Below, one piece after another: positions 1 through 6,560 of a DNA stretch of 22,487 bases. Each line of letters opens with the position of its first letter. Position 1 is the first letter of the stretch. A program made the position numbers and the translations under genes. The DNA is from Christensenella sp. UBA4636 (GTDB lineage: Bacteria > Bacillota > Clostridia > Christensenellales > Borkfalkiaceae): positions 24,041 through 46,527 of the forward strand of contig DHMS01000048.1 in NCBI GenBank assembly GCA_002405915.1, written 5' to 3'. The notes below the pieces were generated by a model, which was not told the origin of the DNA, did no database searches, and worked only from the letters and a program-made list of their open reading frames with translations.

Positions 1-779
1 ACTATCGAAAAGATAAGCCCTACGTTGCCGATGAGCGAATACACGCCGCTCATAACCGAGCCGAACGCATTATACCGCATAGTCGCTTTGTAATGTTCTT
101 TTTCAAGCCCCGCGCAACGCTCCGTCGCCGATTTTTCGCCGTCGTAAGCCTTAACCGTCATCGACGAGGTTATCGTTTCCTGAACGTAAGATTTGACTTT
201 GCCGTCGGAAGAGAGAATATCCTTGCGGAGAACGCGTATTTTTTTGCGGTAAAGCGCGACTATGCCGACTGTTAACGCGCTGCCGCCCAAAAAGACGAGC
301 GCGAAAGTTACGTCCATCGTAAAGAGAAGCGCGAGCGTACCCGCAAGCCGAACGATAACGCTTGCCGCCGTCGGCGCGATGTACGTTACGTCGCCCGCGA
401 CCTCGGCGATATCGGAAGAAAACCTATTTAAGATTTCTCCGCTGTGGTACTTTTTAGCGGAAAGCGCGTCTGCGTAAACGACGTCTTTGAAAAGTCCTTT
501 CCTTAAATCCGCCGTTATCCTTGCGCGCACTTTTGACGAAAGATACGACTGCACGCACCCGAGAATTATCCTTAAAACGAGCAAGCCCGCCGTGAGGCAA
601 ACGAAGAATATTATCTTTTTTTCGCTACCCTCGGTCGCGCCGTTTACGATGAATTTTGTTGAGTATGAAAACGCAAGGGCGAGCGCGCTCGTTAAAAGCG
701 ACAACGCCGTAAGGCAAGCTATTTGCAAGCGGAATTTGCCCGTGCGTTCTTTCAAAAATGCTTTCGGCGAATTTTTCAT
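1..779 (-). CDS. ABC transporter, exporter-type transmembrane domain (partial, C-terminus off left edge)
   Basis: An open frame starts at the ATG at 779-777 and stays open to the window edge, giving about 259 residues. It has the make-up of a type I ABC exporter membrane domain: a hydrophobic segment at about residues 18-45, a second at about 62-85, a coupling-helix-like stretch YHSGEILNRFSSD near residue 115, a further pair of membrane segments, and the motif SSMTVKAYDGE typical of the intracellular extension of these transporters. The nucleotide-binding domain expected to follow lies outside the window, so ATP hydrolysis motifs cannot be checked. Its start codon overlaps the stop of the upstream kinase gene (ATGA at 779-776), which indicates translational coupling and a shared operon. 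Substrate unknown; the partner gene suggests a modified peptide, but this is inference. Confidence 0.85.
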   Translation of the reverse strand, partial: MKNSPKAFLKERTGKFRLQIACLTALSLLTSALALAFSYSTKFIVNGATEGSEKKIIFFVCLTAGLLVLRIILGCVQSYLSSKVRARITADLRKGLFKDVVYADALSAKKYHSGEILNRFSSDIAEVAGDVTYIAPTAASVIVRLAGTLALLFTMDVTFALVFLGGSALTVGIVALYRKKIRVLRKDILSSDGKVKSYVQETITSSMTVKAYDGEKSATERCAGLEKEHYKATMRYNAFGSVMSGVYSLIGNVGLIFSI

Positions 780-1555
780 TTTTCTTCGCCCCTTAAAACT
801 CCGCGATAGGTTTCCTCCGCCGCGGAAATATTCTTAGTGCATTTTAATAGGTAGAACGGCACATTTTCGAAAAGAAGATTTACAAGCTCCAAAAACTTTT
901 CGGCTTGCTCCTCGTTTTCCGGGTAAAGTATCTGATTGCCCAAGCACGAGAGAACGCGGAAAAGGTCTTTTTCGCACTTTACCTCGTCTTTTTCGCCTCG
1001 CGTTAAAATGACAACGCCTTTAAGCGGCGCGCTGACGTTTTCGCCTAAGTTGTGCTTGCCGTTCCAGGGGTTGCCGTAAATTTTAAAAACGCCCTCGTCC
1101 TTAAAGTATCTCACGAACGGCTTATCGTCGTTTATATAGCTTATTTTGTCGCCTAAAAGCTCGTTTAATAGCCGCGCGTGCGTAGATTTGCCCGTGCCGC
1201 TTTTCGCCGCGAACGCGTACCCGCCGCCCTCGTACAAAAGCGACGAACAGTGGAATAAAAACCCGTCGTAGCAATCGATAAGCTTATTAGAAACAAGTTT
1301 TAAAATTGCAAGGTTTTCTTTATACCACACGGGCGCGTCCGACTCGGGGTCGACGGTTAAAATATCCTCGTCCGTCGGGTAAACCTCGAAGTCGAACTTT
1401 TCCGTTTCCGTTCTGTACGGCTCCAACATTTTGTAGCTATAAGCGTAGCGGCAACCTATTTTTATATTAAGGTCGGCAAGACGATATACCGCCGCATGGT
1501 ACGGCTTATCGCCCGCGGACAAATTATTCGTTTTTTCGTTTTTTTCGTCGGTCAT
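776..1555 (-). CDS. HPr kinase-like / PEP-carboxykinase-like P-loop protein
   Basis: The 259-aa product carries a Walker A motif KSGTGKST at residues 118-125, a preceding conserved FHCSS (His102) and a following INDDKP (141-146) and YGNPWNGKH (160-168), the pattern of the HPrK-related kinases found in ribosomal-peptide (RiPP) gene clusters rather than of true HPr kinase, which is longer and has an N-terminal domain absent here. By family knowledge, some such proteins phosphorylate peptide products. The start is supported by an AAGGGGA ribosome binding site about 8 nt upstream. It is the first gene after a strong promoter and overlaps the ABC exporter gene by 4 nt. No precursor peptide or radical-SAM/PqqD gene is visible between promoter and kinase; any such gene would have to lie left of the window. 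Kinase-like fold is fairly sure, the substrate is not known. Confidence 0.75.
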   Translation of the reverse strand: MTDEKNEKTNNLSAGDKPYHAAVYRLADLNIKIGCRYAYSYKMLEPYRTETEKFDFEVYPTDEDILTVDPESDAPVWYKENLAILKLVSNKLIDCYDGFLFHCSSLLYEGGGYAFAAKSGTGKSTHARLLNELLGDKISYINDDKPFVRYFKDEGVFKIYGNPWNGKHNLGENVSAPLKGVVILTRGEKDEVKCEKDLFRVLSCLGNQILYPENEEQAEKFLELVNLLFENVPFYLLKCTKNISAAEETYRGVLRGEEK

Positions 1556-1618
1556 TCGAGATTCCCCTTTTTTTACCGTCGGAGCGTCGAATTAACGCTT
1601 AACCGATTTTATGTAATA

Positions 1619-1647
1619 AGTATATCATCTTTTGCCGCTAAGGTCAA
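1619..1647 (-). promoter_or_regulatory. Sigma-A promoter of kinase/ABC operon
   Basis: On the minus strand TTGACC (1647-1642) and TATACT (1624-1619) are separated by exactly 17 bp. The predicted start near 1612 gives a leader of about 57 nt before the kinase ATG. Confidence 0.8.
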
Positions 1648-1677
1648 TACAAAATTAAAAAATAACCCGCTAAACGC

Positions 1678-1720
1678 AAAAAAAATTCCGCTTAAAGCTC
1701 GTTAAAAGCCTTAAACGGAA
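1678..1720 (-). terminator. Rho-independent terminator of the Na/Pi symporter gene
   Basis: Nine bases after the stop codon region a 14-bp stem (TTCCGTTTAAGGCT pairing with AGCTTTAAGCGGAA, two G-T wobbles) closes a 7-nt loop and is followed by eight T on the minus strand. This separates the symporter from the kinase operon. Confidence 0.85.
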
Positions 1721-1728
1721 CGTTAATC

Positions 1729-3351
1729 TTAATCATGACTATGCGCTATGTAAGTAATATGGTCGCCTAATCTTTCGAGGTTGGAAACCATATTGATGAA
1801 TACGCTTGAAGACTCGGGGCGGCAAGTGCCTTCGTTGAGCCTCTGGATATGCCCGTCGATGAGCGATTTTTTAGTGGAGTCTATGCCGTCCTCCACGGAA
1901 TCTATCTCGGGGAGCAACGCTCTGTCGCCGCTGAGCATCATTTCGCGCGTAAGCCCGTAAAGCTCCTTTATCTTATCGACCATAACGTCTATTTCGCCAA
2001 GCACCGCGGAGGAAAATTCAAGCTTGTTCTCTATTTCGCGGTTGGTGTACTTGGTGAAGTTATCGGCGATTTCGGAAATTCTCATTATGTCGCCTACGTT
2101 GTTGTGGATATCGGAAACGACGCGCTCTTCTTTGAGCTTGCTCATCGCCGCGACTTTGATAAGGTAATCTATTATCGTCTGCGAAATATCGTTCGTCTTG
2201 TCGATTTCCTTTTTGACCGCGGGAACGTAATCCATACTGCGCTCGGTAAACGCTTTATACGAAAGAAGAAACGCTTCCATAGACTTATCGAGAAGCCTTA
2301 CCGTTTCCTTTTCTATCTGAGAAATAGCGAGCGAAGCGGAAGAAAGCATACGGTCGTCGAGGAAAGTGCCTTCGTCGACGGGTTTTACTTCCGGCTTTTC
2401 CCTCACGATAAGCTCGGAAAGCTTAACGAAAAGGTTTGATACCGGCAAGAAGAGCAACGTACAAGCGACGTTGAAGAAAGTATGGAACATCGCTATCTGC
2501 GTTGCGGGAACGGAAAACCAGGACTTAAAGGTTACTTCCATAAAACGCGGGAAAGGTATCAAAATGCAGAAGAACACGAGCGAGCCGAGCGTGTTGAACA
2601 AAAGGTGAATAACGCCCGCTCTTTTAGCGTTGGTGCTTGCGCCTATCGTAGACATCATCGCCGTTACGCACGAGCCTATGTTGGTGCCGAGAATGAAGAA
2701 CAAAACTTCGTTCCCGCCCGAGCCTATCGTAAGCCCGCCGCTTACCATAGCTATAATTATGGAAGTGGTAGCCGAACTCGACTGAACGAGCGCGGTTAAA
2801 ACTATGCCTACCAAAAAGAGTAAAAACGGGTTGGTTATCGACTGTAAGAACGGCTGAACAAGCTCTTGATTTGCTTTCATCGCCGAACTCATCATCCAAA
2901 GCCCTATGAAAACAAGCCCTAAGCCCGCAAGGATATGCCCTATCTTTTTGATATTGTCCTTTTGGGCAATCATCGCCATCATGATTCCGACAAAGGAAAG
3001 TATCTGAATGTATTTAGTGAAGTCAAATTCGCTCAAAGCCGCTATCTGCGCGGTAATCGTCGTACCGATATTCGCGCCCATTATCATTGCGGCGGCTTGT
3101 TGCAGGCTCATCAAGCCTACGTTGACGAAGCCGACAATCAAAACGGTAGTAACGCCCGAGCTTTGTATAAGCGCGGTCGTTATCGTTCCTATACCGACGT
3201 TGACAAGTTTTTTGTTGCCCGTCTTATTGAAAAGCGTTTTTATTCCGCTCGTCGCAAGCTGTTCTATGTTGGACGTAAGTAAATTAACGCCTATAAGAAA
3301 CACGCCCGTTCCGGCAAAAACCTGAGCGAAAAACAGCAAAATTTCTTGCAT
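1729..3351 (-). CDS. Na+/phosphate cotransporter family protein with PhoU-like tail
   Basis: The 540-aa protein has an N-terminal membrane domain (about residues 1-320) with the two inverted-repeat signatures of the NptA/NaPi-II type: TTALIQSSGVTTV near residue 60 and TALVQSSSATTS near residue 190, plus MGANIGTT and LGTNIGS. The last about 200 residues are soluble and helical and resemble a PhoU domain (for example the pattern ERLGDH near the end). This is the usual bacterial architecture and length. Family members move phosphate with sodium; the PhoU part is thought to regulate this. An AGGAGA ribosome binding site lies 6 nt before the ATG. It is a single-gene unit with its own promoter 180 bp upstream and its own terminator. 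Phosphate as substrate is inferred from family only. Confidence 0.9.
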   Translation of the reverse strand: MQEILLFFAQVFAGTGVFLIGVNLLTSNIEQLATSGIKTLFNKTGNKKLVNVGIGTITTALIQSSGVTTVLIVGFVNVGLMSLQQAAAMIMGANIGTTITAQIAALSEFDFTKYIQILSFVGIMMAMIAQKDNIKKIGHILAGLGLVFIGLWMMSSAMKANQELVQPFLQSITNPFLLFLVGIVLTALVQSSSATTSIIIAMVSGGLTIGSGGNEVLFFILGTNIGSCVTAMMSTIGASTNAKRAGVIHLLFNTLGSLVFFCILIPFPRFMEVTFKSWFSVPATQIAMFHTFFNVACTLLFLPVSNLFVKLSELIVREKPEVKPVDEGTFLDDRMLSSASLAISQIEKETVRLLDKSMEAFLLSYKAFTERSMDYVPAVKKEIDKTNDISQTIIDYLIKVAAMSKLKEERVVSDIHNNVGDIMRISEIADNFTKYTNREIENKLEFSSAVLGEIDVMVDKIKELYGLTREMMLSGDRALLPEIDSVEDGIDSTKKSLIDGHIQRLNEGTCRPESSSVFINMVSNLERLGDHITYIAHSHD

Positions 3352-3503
3352 ATATCTCCTATGTGATAATAAAAAGTGTGAATACCGTCGGTTTTATATT
3401 TCCGACATATAGGGATTGCTTTCCTTATCCCCGATTGCTATTAAATTGCCTGTCTATATTGAACGCTTTTGCTTTATCATCGCCTGCGCTTATTTTCTCA
3501 TTA
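3352..3503 (-). promoter_or_regulatory. Long untranslated leader of the Na/Pi symporter gene
   Basis: From the predicted transcription start (about 3503) to the ATG there are about 150 nt without a convincing reading frame. The leader contains a 5-bp stem GTCGG/CCGAC with a 10-nt A/T-rich loop around 3384-3407 and the palindrome-like motif at 3405-3430. I do not recognise a known riboswitch class. Confidence 0.45.
3405..3430. promoter_or_regulatory. Shared imperfect palindrome, copy A
   Basis: Plus-strand core AGGGATTGCTTTCCT preceded by ACATAT. It matches copy B at 3883-3905 in 14 of 15 core positions and sits inside the symporter leader, in the opposite orientation relative to its gene. 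Candidate operator for a shared regulator. Confidence 0.35.
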
Positions 3504-3509
3504 TATAAA

Positions 3510-3538
3510 ATTATAAAAAAAAGCGGAACAAAAGTCAA
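3510..3538 (-). promoter_or_regulatory. Sigma-A promoter of the Na/Pi symporter gene
   Basis: Minus-strand TTGACT (3538-3533) and a consensus TATAAT (3515-3510) with a 17-bp spacer. It is the best match in the 580-bp gene-free stretch and points to the symporter. Confidence 0.8.
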
Positions 3539-3646
3539 CGCTCTTGCCCCCTGAAATGAAAATTAGGCGAAGATTATTTTAAACCCCGTTTTAAACCTTG
3601 CATTTTTTGTCGCATTTTCTCTGCTCTTTAAAAGGCAAAAAGTCTG

Positions 3647-3756
3647 AAAAGGTGCAATCGTCGCCCGTAAAAAAGGCTCAAAAGGTGCAAATAGCTCGTT
3701 AAAAAATGTGCCAAAAGGTGCAAATAACTCTCTAAAAAACATCCCAAAAGGTGCAA
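3647..3756. repeat. Four-copy 33-bp tandem repeat
   Basis: The 11-mer AAAAGGTGCAA occurs at 3647, 3680, 3713 and 3746, an exact 33-bp period, with the intervening 22 bp partly conserved (A-rich block in each unit). Since 33 is a multiple of three, the minus strand reads as an 11-residue repeat beginning FAPF within a 73-codon frame (3563-3784) that would need a TTG start without a ribosome binding site. I read it as a non-coding repeat between two divergent promoters, with the coding alternative left open. Confidence 0.75.
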
Positions 3757-3834
3757 ACCATATTAAAATCCCTTGCAAAATCAAGGAAAAATCAAACTTT
3801 GCTTTTTTAGTAAAATTTTACTTAGATTAAACGC

Positions 3835-3863
3835 TTTACAAAAAAGAAAAAACGGAGTACAAT
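3835..3863 (+). promoter_or_regulatory. Sigma-A promoter of the DUF1622 gene
   Basis: TTTACA (3835-3840) and TACAAT (3858-3863) with a 17-bp spacer; predicted start near 3870, leader about 62 nt. Confidence 0.7.
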
Positions 3864-3882
3864 TAGTGTAATAAAAAACGTA

Positions 3883-3905
3883 ACATAGGGATTGCATTCC
3901 TAAGG
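3883..3905. promoter_or_regulatory. Shared imperfect palindrome, copy B
   Basis: Plus-strand TAGGGATTGCATTCCTA is an imperfect palindrome (12 of 17 positions match its reverse complement). It lies about 15 bp downstream of the predicted start of the DUF1622 transcript and nearly repeats copy A at 3405-3430. Confidence 0.4.
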
Positions 3906-3931
3906 AAAAATAAATTATACGGGCGGCAAAA

Positions 3932-4291
3932 ATGGAATTATACAATAAGATAGAAGAAATTTTTTATTTAATCGTCAACTACTGCATACTGTTTATCGAA
4001 CTCGTGGGCGTGGGCGTACTCGTGTACACTATAATAAAATCCGTAATAGCTCTCTTTAAAAAGACGCCTCGATTAAGGCTCGACTTAGCGGAAGGCATCG
4101 CCCTTTCGCTCGAATTCAAAATGGGCGGCGAGCTTTTAAGAACGGTCGTAGTGCGCGAATGGAAAGAACTCGTAATATTAGGCGCGATAATCTTAATGCG
4201 CGCTGCGATGACGTTCCTCATTCAATGGGAAATCAAGAACGAGAAAAAAGAAAACGCCGTCCTCAAAAACGACGAACACAAAACGATGTAA
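3932..4291 (+). CDS. DUF1622 family small membrane protein
   Basis: The 119-aa protein has a hydrophobic segment at about residues 12-40, a conserved central block containing RLDLAEGIALSLEFKMGGE, and a second hydrophobic segment at about 88-107 (LVILGAIILMRAAMTFLI). This matches the DUF1622 family in order and size. The family has no established function; it is an inner-membrane protein of two to three helices. The ATG is preceded only by a weak GGGCGG ribosome binding site. It has its own promoter and a terminator right after it, so it is a single-gene unit. A motif in its leader is shared with the neighbouring symporter gene, which may mean common control. Confidence 0.85.
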   Translation: MELYNKIEEIFYLIVNYCILFIELVGVGVLVYTIIKSVIALFKKTPRLRLDLAEGIALSLEFKMGGELLRTVVVREWKELVILGAIILMRAAMTFLIQWEIKNEKKENAVLKNDEHKTM

Positions 4292-4314
4292 TTTAAACAA
4301 AAAAAATTACGAGG

Positions 4315-4344
4315 GGCTGTCGGAAAATTCCGATAGCCTTTTTT
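4315..4344 (+). terminator. Rho-independent terminator of the DUF1622 gene
   Basis: An 11-bp stem GGCTGTCGGAA/TTCCGATAGCC with one G-T wobble and a 2-nt gap in the loop region, followed by six T, 23 nt after the stop codon. Confidence 0.9.
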
Positions 4345-4373
4345 GCAGCCCGTAAACAGAAAGAAAAGCATAG

Positions 4374-4421
4374 AAAAAGCCCGCCCAAATATCGAATAAT
4401 CGACTTATAGGCGGACTTTTT
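4374..4421. terminator. Bidirectional terminator between convergent genes
   Basis: GCCCGCC (4379-4385) pairs with GGCGGAC (4410-4416); the stem is flanked by five A on the left and five T on the right, so it can work for both strands. It lies just past the stop of the DUF308 gene (minus) and backs up the DUF1622 terminator (plus). Confidence 0.75.
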
Positions 4422-4438
4422 AATAGAATTAACAGAAA

Positions 4439-5041
4439 TCAGAGTTCTTCGCTGCCGTCGCCGAGGTAACCGTTGCCGGCATATTTGCCGAGTTCCTTGC
4501 GAGCTTTTTTAACTCTGCTCGAAAATACGGCGGTCGTTATAAAGTTTCTCACGCCGTCGACTACGAGGGAAATCCCCGCGAAAATCATAACGGTGTCGAA
4601 GCTTGAAAACATTACGCAAACGCCGAGCATAGCGGTGACGAGAGAAAAGATAAACATCAAAACCCAACCGGGCATATGCACGCGGGAAACTTCCAAACTT
4701 TCCGCCATAGCCTCGGCAGAGTCAACGACGATGAATATACCGAAAAGCACCGTTAAAATGTCCTGTATAAGCACCCGATAGACCAGACAGAACACGCCGA
4801 GAGCGATTGTCGTAATCGTCATAATAAGCGCGTATCCGCCGAATATAAGCCCGCCGTAGGCTAAAAATCTGACAAAGAGCGCAACGCCCGCGACAATCAA
4901 CGCCACCCCCGCTACGACGCAGAGAATATCGCCCGTTTCATACGGGAAGATTATAGCGAGAACGCCGACCACTACCGAAAGGATAGCTATAATGTAGCTG
5001 TCCCATTTGCATTTGTTAAGGCTTTTTCTTAATTCGTTCAT
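4439..5041 (-). CDS. DUF308 / HdeD-like membrane protein
   Basis: The 200-aa protein is made of three pairs of short hydrophobic helices (about residues 16-34, 38-62, 66-88, 92-110, 123-145, 149-170) with GV-L-I-P-type turns, the DUF308 repeat layout of HdeD. HdeD of enteric bacteria is linked to acid resistance; the function in Clostridia is not established. The C-terminal about 30 residues are soluble and charged. Start ATG has a GTGAGG ribosome binding site about 9 nt upstream. It follows the thiolation gene on the same strand after 184 bp but has its own very good promoter, and that promoter overlaps a CIRCE-like sequence, which would fit a stress role. Confidence 0.8.
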   Translation of the reverse strand: MNELRKSLNKCKWDSYIIAILSVVVGVLAIIFPYETGDILCVVAGVALIVAGVALFVRFLAYGGLIFGGYALIMTITTIALGVFCLVYRVLIQDILTVLFGIFIVVDSAEAMAESLEVSRVHMPGWVLMFIFSLVTAMLGVCVMFSSFDTVMIFAGISLVVDGVRNFITTAVFSSRVKKARKELGKYAGNGYLGDGSEEL

Positions 5042-5065
5042 AATAATAACCTCACTTGGTTTATT

Positions 5066-5093
5066 TTAGCAAAGTATACCATAGGAGTGCTAA
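5066..5093. promoter_or_regulatory. CIRCE-like (HrcA-type) element, degenerate
   Basis: On the plus strand GAGTGCTAA at 5085-5093 is a perfect CIRCE half-site (TTAGCACTC on the minus strand). The partner half at 5066-5074 is TTAGCAAAG, matching 6 of 9, with a 10-bp rather than 9-bp gap. It lies within and beside the promoter of the DUF308 gene. Confidence 0.35.
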
Positions 5094-5101
5094 TTAGTCA
5101 A
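5073..5101 (-). promoter_or_regulatory. Sigma-A promoter of the DUF308 gene
   Basis: Minus-strand TTGACT (5101-5096) and TATACT (5078-5073), 17-bp spacer; predicted leader about 25 nt. Confidence 0.8.
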
Positions 5102-5225
5102 GACAACTTTAAGACATGTGTTCATATTTTGCGAATTTGTAGAATTTTTTATACAATTTTCACGGCGAAAGTTTTAAAACTCACCCGAAACTCACAAAAT
5201 TCACAAGCACAAGTAAACAAAAAGC

Positions 5226-6371
5226 TTAATAATCGTCAAGGAAGTTATGCTTTTCGCCCGCTTTATCTTTATAAGCGATTATCGTTTTCAAGTTTACGTT
5301 TTCCACGCTTCTAAAAATGTTGTAGATAATTTCGGGGTCGTCTTTAGCTATGTCCGCGATAATTTGCTTAACCTTTTTCCTTTTTGAACCGGATGCGGAA
5401 TCCTTTGTCAAGCATACTTCCGACGAGCAAGTGTCGGTAAATTTACACGCGCACTGAATAAAATAAAGGTCGTTGTAGTCCCGCCATTTTTTGATATCGT
5501 CCTCGCGGATAAGATATAACGGACGAATAAGCTCCATTCCCTCGAAGTTGTTGGATTTGAGCTTGGGCATCATCGTCTGCACTTGCCCGCCGTACAAAAT
5601 TCCCATTAAAATTGTTTCGATAACGTCGTCGAAGTGATGACCTAACGCGATTTTGTTGCACCCGAGCTTTTTCGCCTCCGCATAAAGGTTTCCGCGGCGC
5701 ATGCGCGCGCAGATATAGCAGGGCGACTTTTCGATATTGAAAACGTTCTCGAAAATATCCGTTTCAAAAACCGTAATCGGAATGCCCAAAAGTTTGGCGT
5801 TGCGCTCGATAACCTCACGGTTAGCCGCGCTGTACCCCGGGTCCATCACGAGAAAAACAAGCTCAAACGGAAATTTGTTGTGCTTTTTTAGCTGTTGAAA
5901 AAGCTTAGCCATTAAAAAGCTGTCCTTTCCGCCCGAAACGCACACCGCGATTTTGTCGCCCTCTTCCACAAGCTTGTATGTGACCACCGCTTTTGCGAAC
6001 TTGGAAAACAACTGACGATGAAACTTCTTTTCAAGGCTCTTTTCCGCCTTTTCTTTAACGTTTTCGCCCGCCTCGTCGTAAATATGCTTCCTAAGCCACG
6101 CCATATACCCGCCTTTTAGGTCATACGCTTCCACGCCCTCGTCAATGAGCGCGTCCGCGGCGGCGGGGCTTATTATTCCGCTTATGCAGTAAAGAATTAT
6201 CTTCTTTTTCACGCCGAAGTTTTTTACGCTTTCAACGAGCCGCTCTTTCGGAATATTGATTGCGCCCGGGATATGCCCGTAAGAAAACGCCGTTTCGTCG
6301 CGAATATCGATTAAAACGTAATCGTCGCGCGGAATGTTTTTTAATTGTTCAAGGTCTATACTTTTTTCCAT
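5226..6371 (-). CDS. Rhodanese-PP-loop fusion, TtcA-like tRNA thiolation ATPase
   Basis: Residues about 5-96 form a rhodanese domain (IDIRDETAFSYGHIPGAIN, active-site loop YCISG with Cys62). Residues about 120-330 form a PP-loop ATPase of the TtcA/TilS group: SGGKDS at 146-151, PCYIC with Cys218 and Cys221, GHHFDD at 244-249, and a later QCAC (Cys307, Cys309). A CxxC plus one distal Cys is how TtcA-type enzymes hold a 4Fe-4S cluster. TtcA makes 2-thiocytidine in tRNA; the fused rhodanese would hand over persulfide sulfur. Total 381 aa, the last 50 charged. The exact tRNA position cannot be told from sequence. The ATG lies about 2 nt from the predicted transcription start and has no ribosome binding site. 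Confidence 0.8.
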   Translation of the reverse strand: MEKSIDLEQLKNIPRDDYVLIDIRDETAFSYGHIPGAINIPKERLVESVKNFGVKKKIILYCISGIISPAAADALIDEGVEAYDLKGGYMAWLRKHIYDEAGENVKEKAEKSLEKKFHRQLFSKFAKAVVTYKLVEEGDKIAVCVSGGKDSFLMAKLFQQLKKHNKFPFELVFLVMDPGYSAANREVIERNAKLLGIPITVFETDIFENVFNIEKSPCYICARMRRGNLYAEAKKLGCNKIALGHHFDDVIETILMGILYGGQVQTMMPKLKSNNFEGMELIRPLYLIREDDIKKWRDYNDLYFIQCACKFTDTCSSEVCLTKDSASGSKRKKVKQIIADIAKDDPEIIYNIFRSVENVNLKTIIAYKDKAGEKHNFLDDY

Positions 6372-6379
6372 ACGTCGAT

Positions 6380-6408
6380 ATTTTAACAGATTTCCCTTAA
6401 AAACTCAA
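6380..6408 (-). promoter_or_regulatory. Promoter of the rhodanese-TtcA gene, predicted leaderless
   Basis: Minus-strand TTGAGT (6408-6403) and TAAAAT (6385-6380), 17-bp spacer. The start site would fall near 6373, next to the ATG at 6371. Confidence 0.65.
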
Positions 6409-6486
6409 TCGTTTTATATATGACGGCGCAAAAAGAACGACACGGCAAATGTCCATTCGAATTTTTTTTCTAATAATCCCACAAAA

Positions 6487-6533
6487 ATCCTATTTCCCAA
6501 AATTGAAAAAAGTTGATTTTTGGGAAATAGGAT
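6487..6533. repeat. 16-bp perfect inverted repeat, candidate operator
   Basis: ATCCTATTTCCCAAAA at 6487-6502 is the exact reverse complement of 6518-6533, around a 15-nt centre. The right arm occupies the -35/-10 spacer of the ATPase promoter, and the whole element lies upstream of the predicted transcript, so it acts as DNA rather than as an RNA hairpin. The likely use is repression of the downstream gene. Confidence 0.8.
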
Positions 6534-6541
6534 GATATAAT
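6513..6541 (+). promoter_or_regulatory. Sigma-A promoter of the AAA ATPase gene
   Basis: TTGATT (6513-6518) and consensus TATAAT (6536-6541) with a 17-bp spacer. The predicted start near 6548 leaves only about 13 nt of leader, almost all of it the GAGGTGAT ribosome binding site. Confidence 0.8.
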
Positions 6542-6560
6542 GATAATCGAGGTGATATGA

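Noticed and set aside
93..837. Three plus-strand open frames near the left edge
   Set aside because: The minus strand here encodes a clear ABC exporter membrane domain that runs off the edge.
1849..2439. 196-codon plus-strand open frame
   Set aside because: Antisense to the PhoU-like part of the symporter; shadow frame.
3352..3385. Pho-box-like TTCACA and TATCACA in the symporter leader
   Set aside because: Spacing and sequence do not fit the known PhoP direct repeats and the site lies well downstream of the promoter.
3647..3756. CRISPR array
   Set aside because: Only four 11-bp cores, with related rather than unique sequence between them and no cas genes.
3563..3784. 73-codon minus-strand frame with an 11-residue FAPF repeat
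   Set aside because: It needs a TTG start, has no ribosome binding site, and its repeat follows the 33-bp DNA repeat; kept as a repeat, not called as a gene.
5042..5225. Terminator after the rhodanese-TtcA gene
   Set aside because: The region has TTGTG-type short repeats but no stem followed by a T-run that I could find; read-through into the DUF308 gene is possible.
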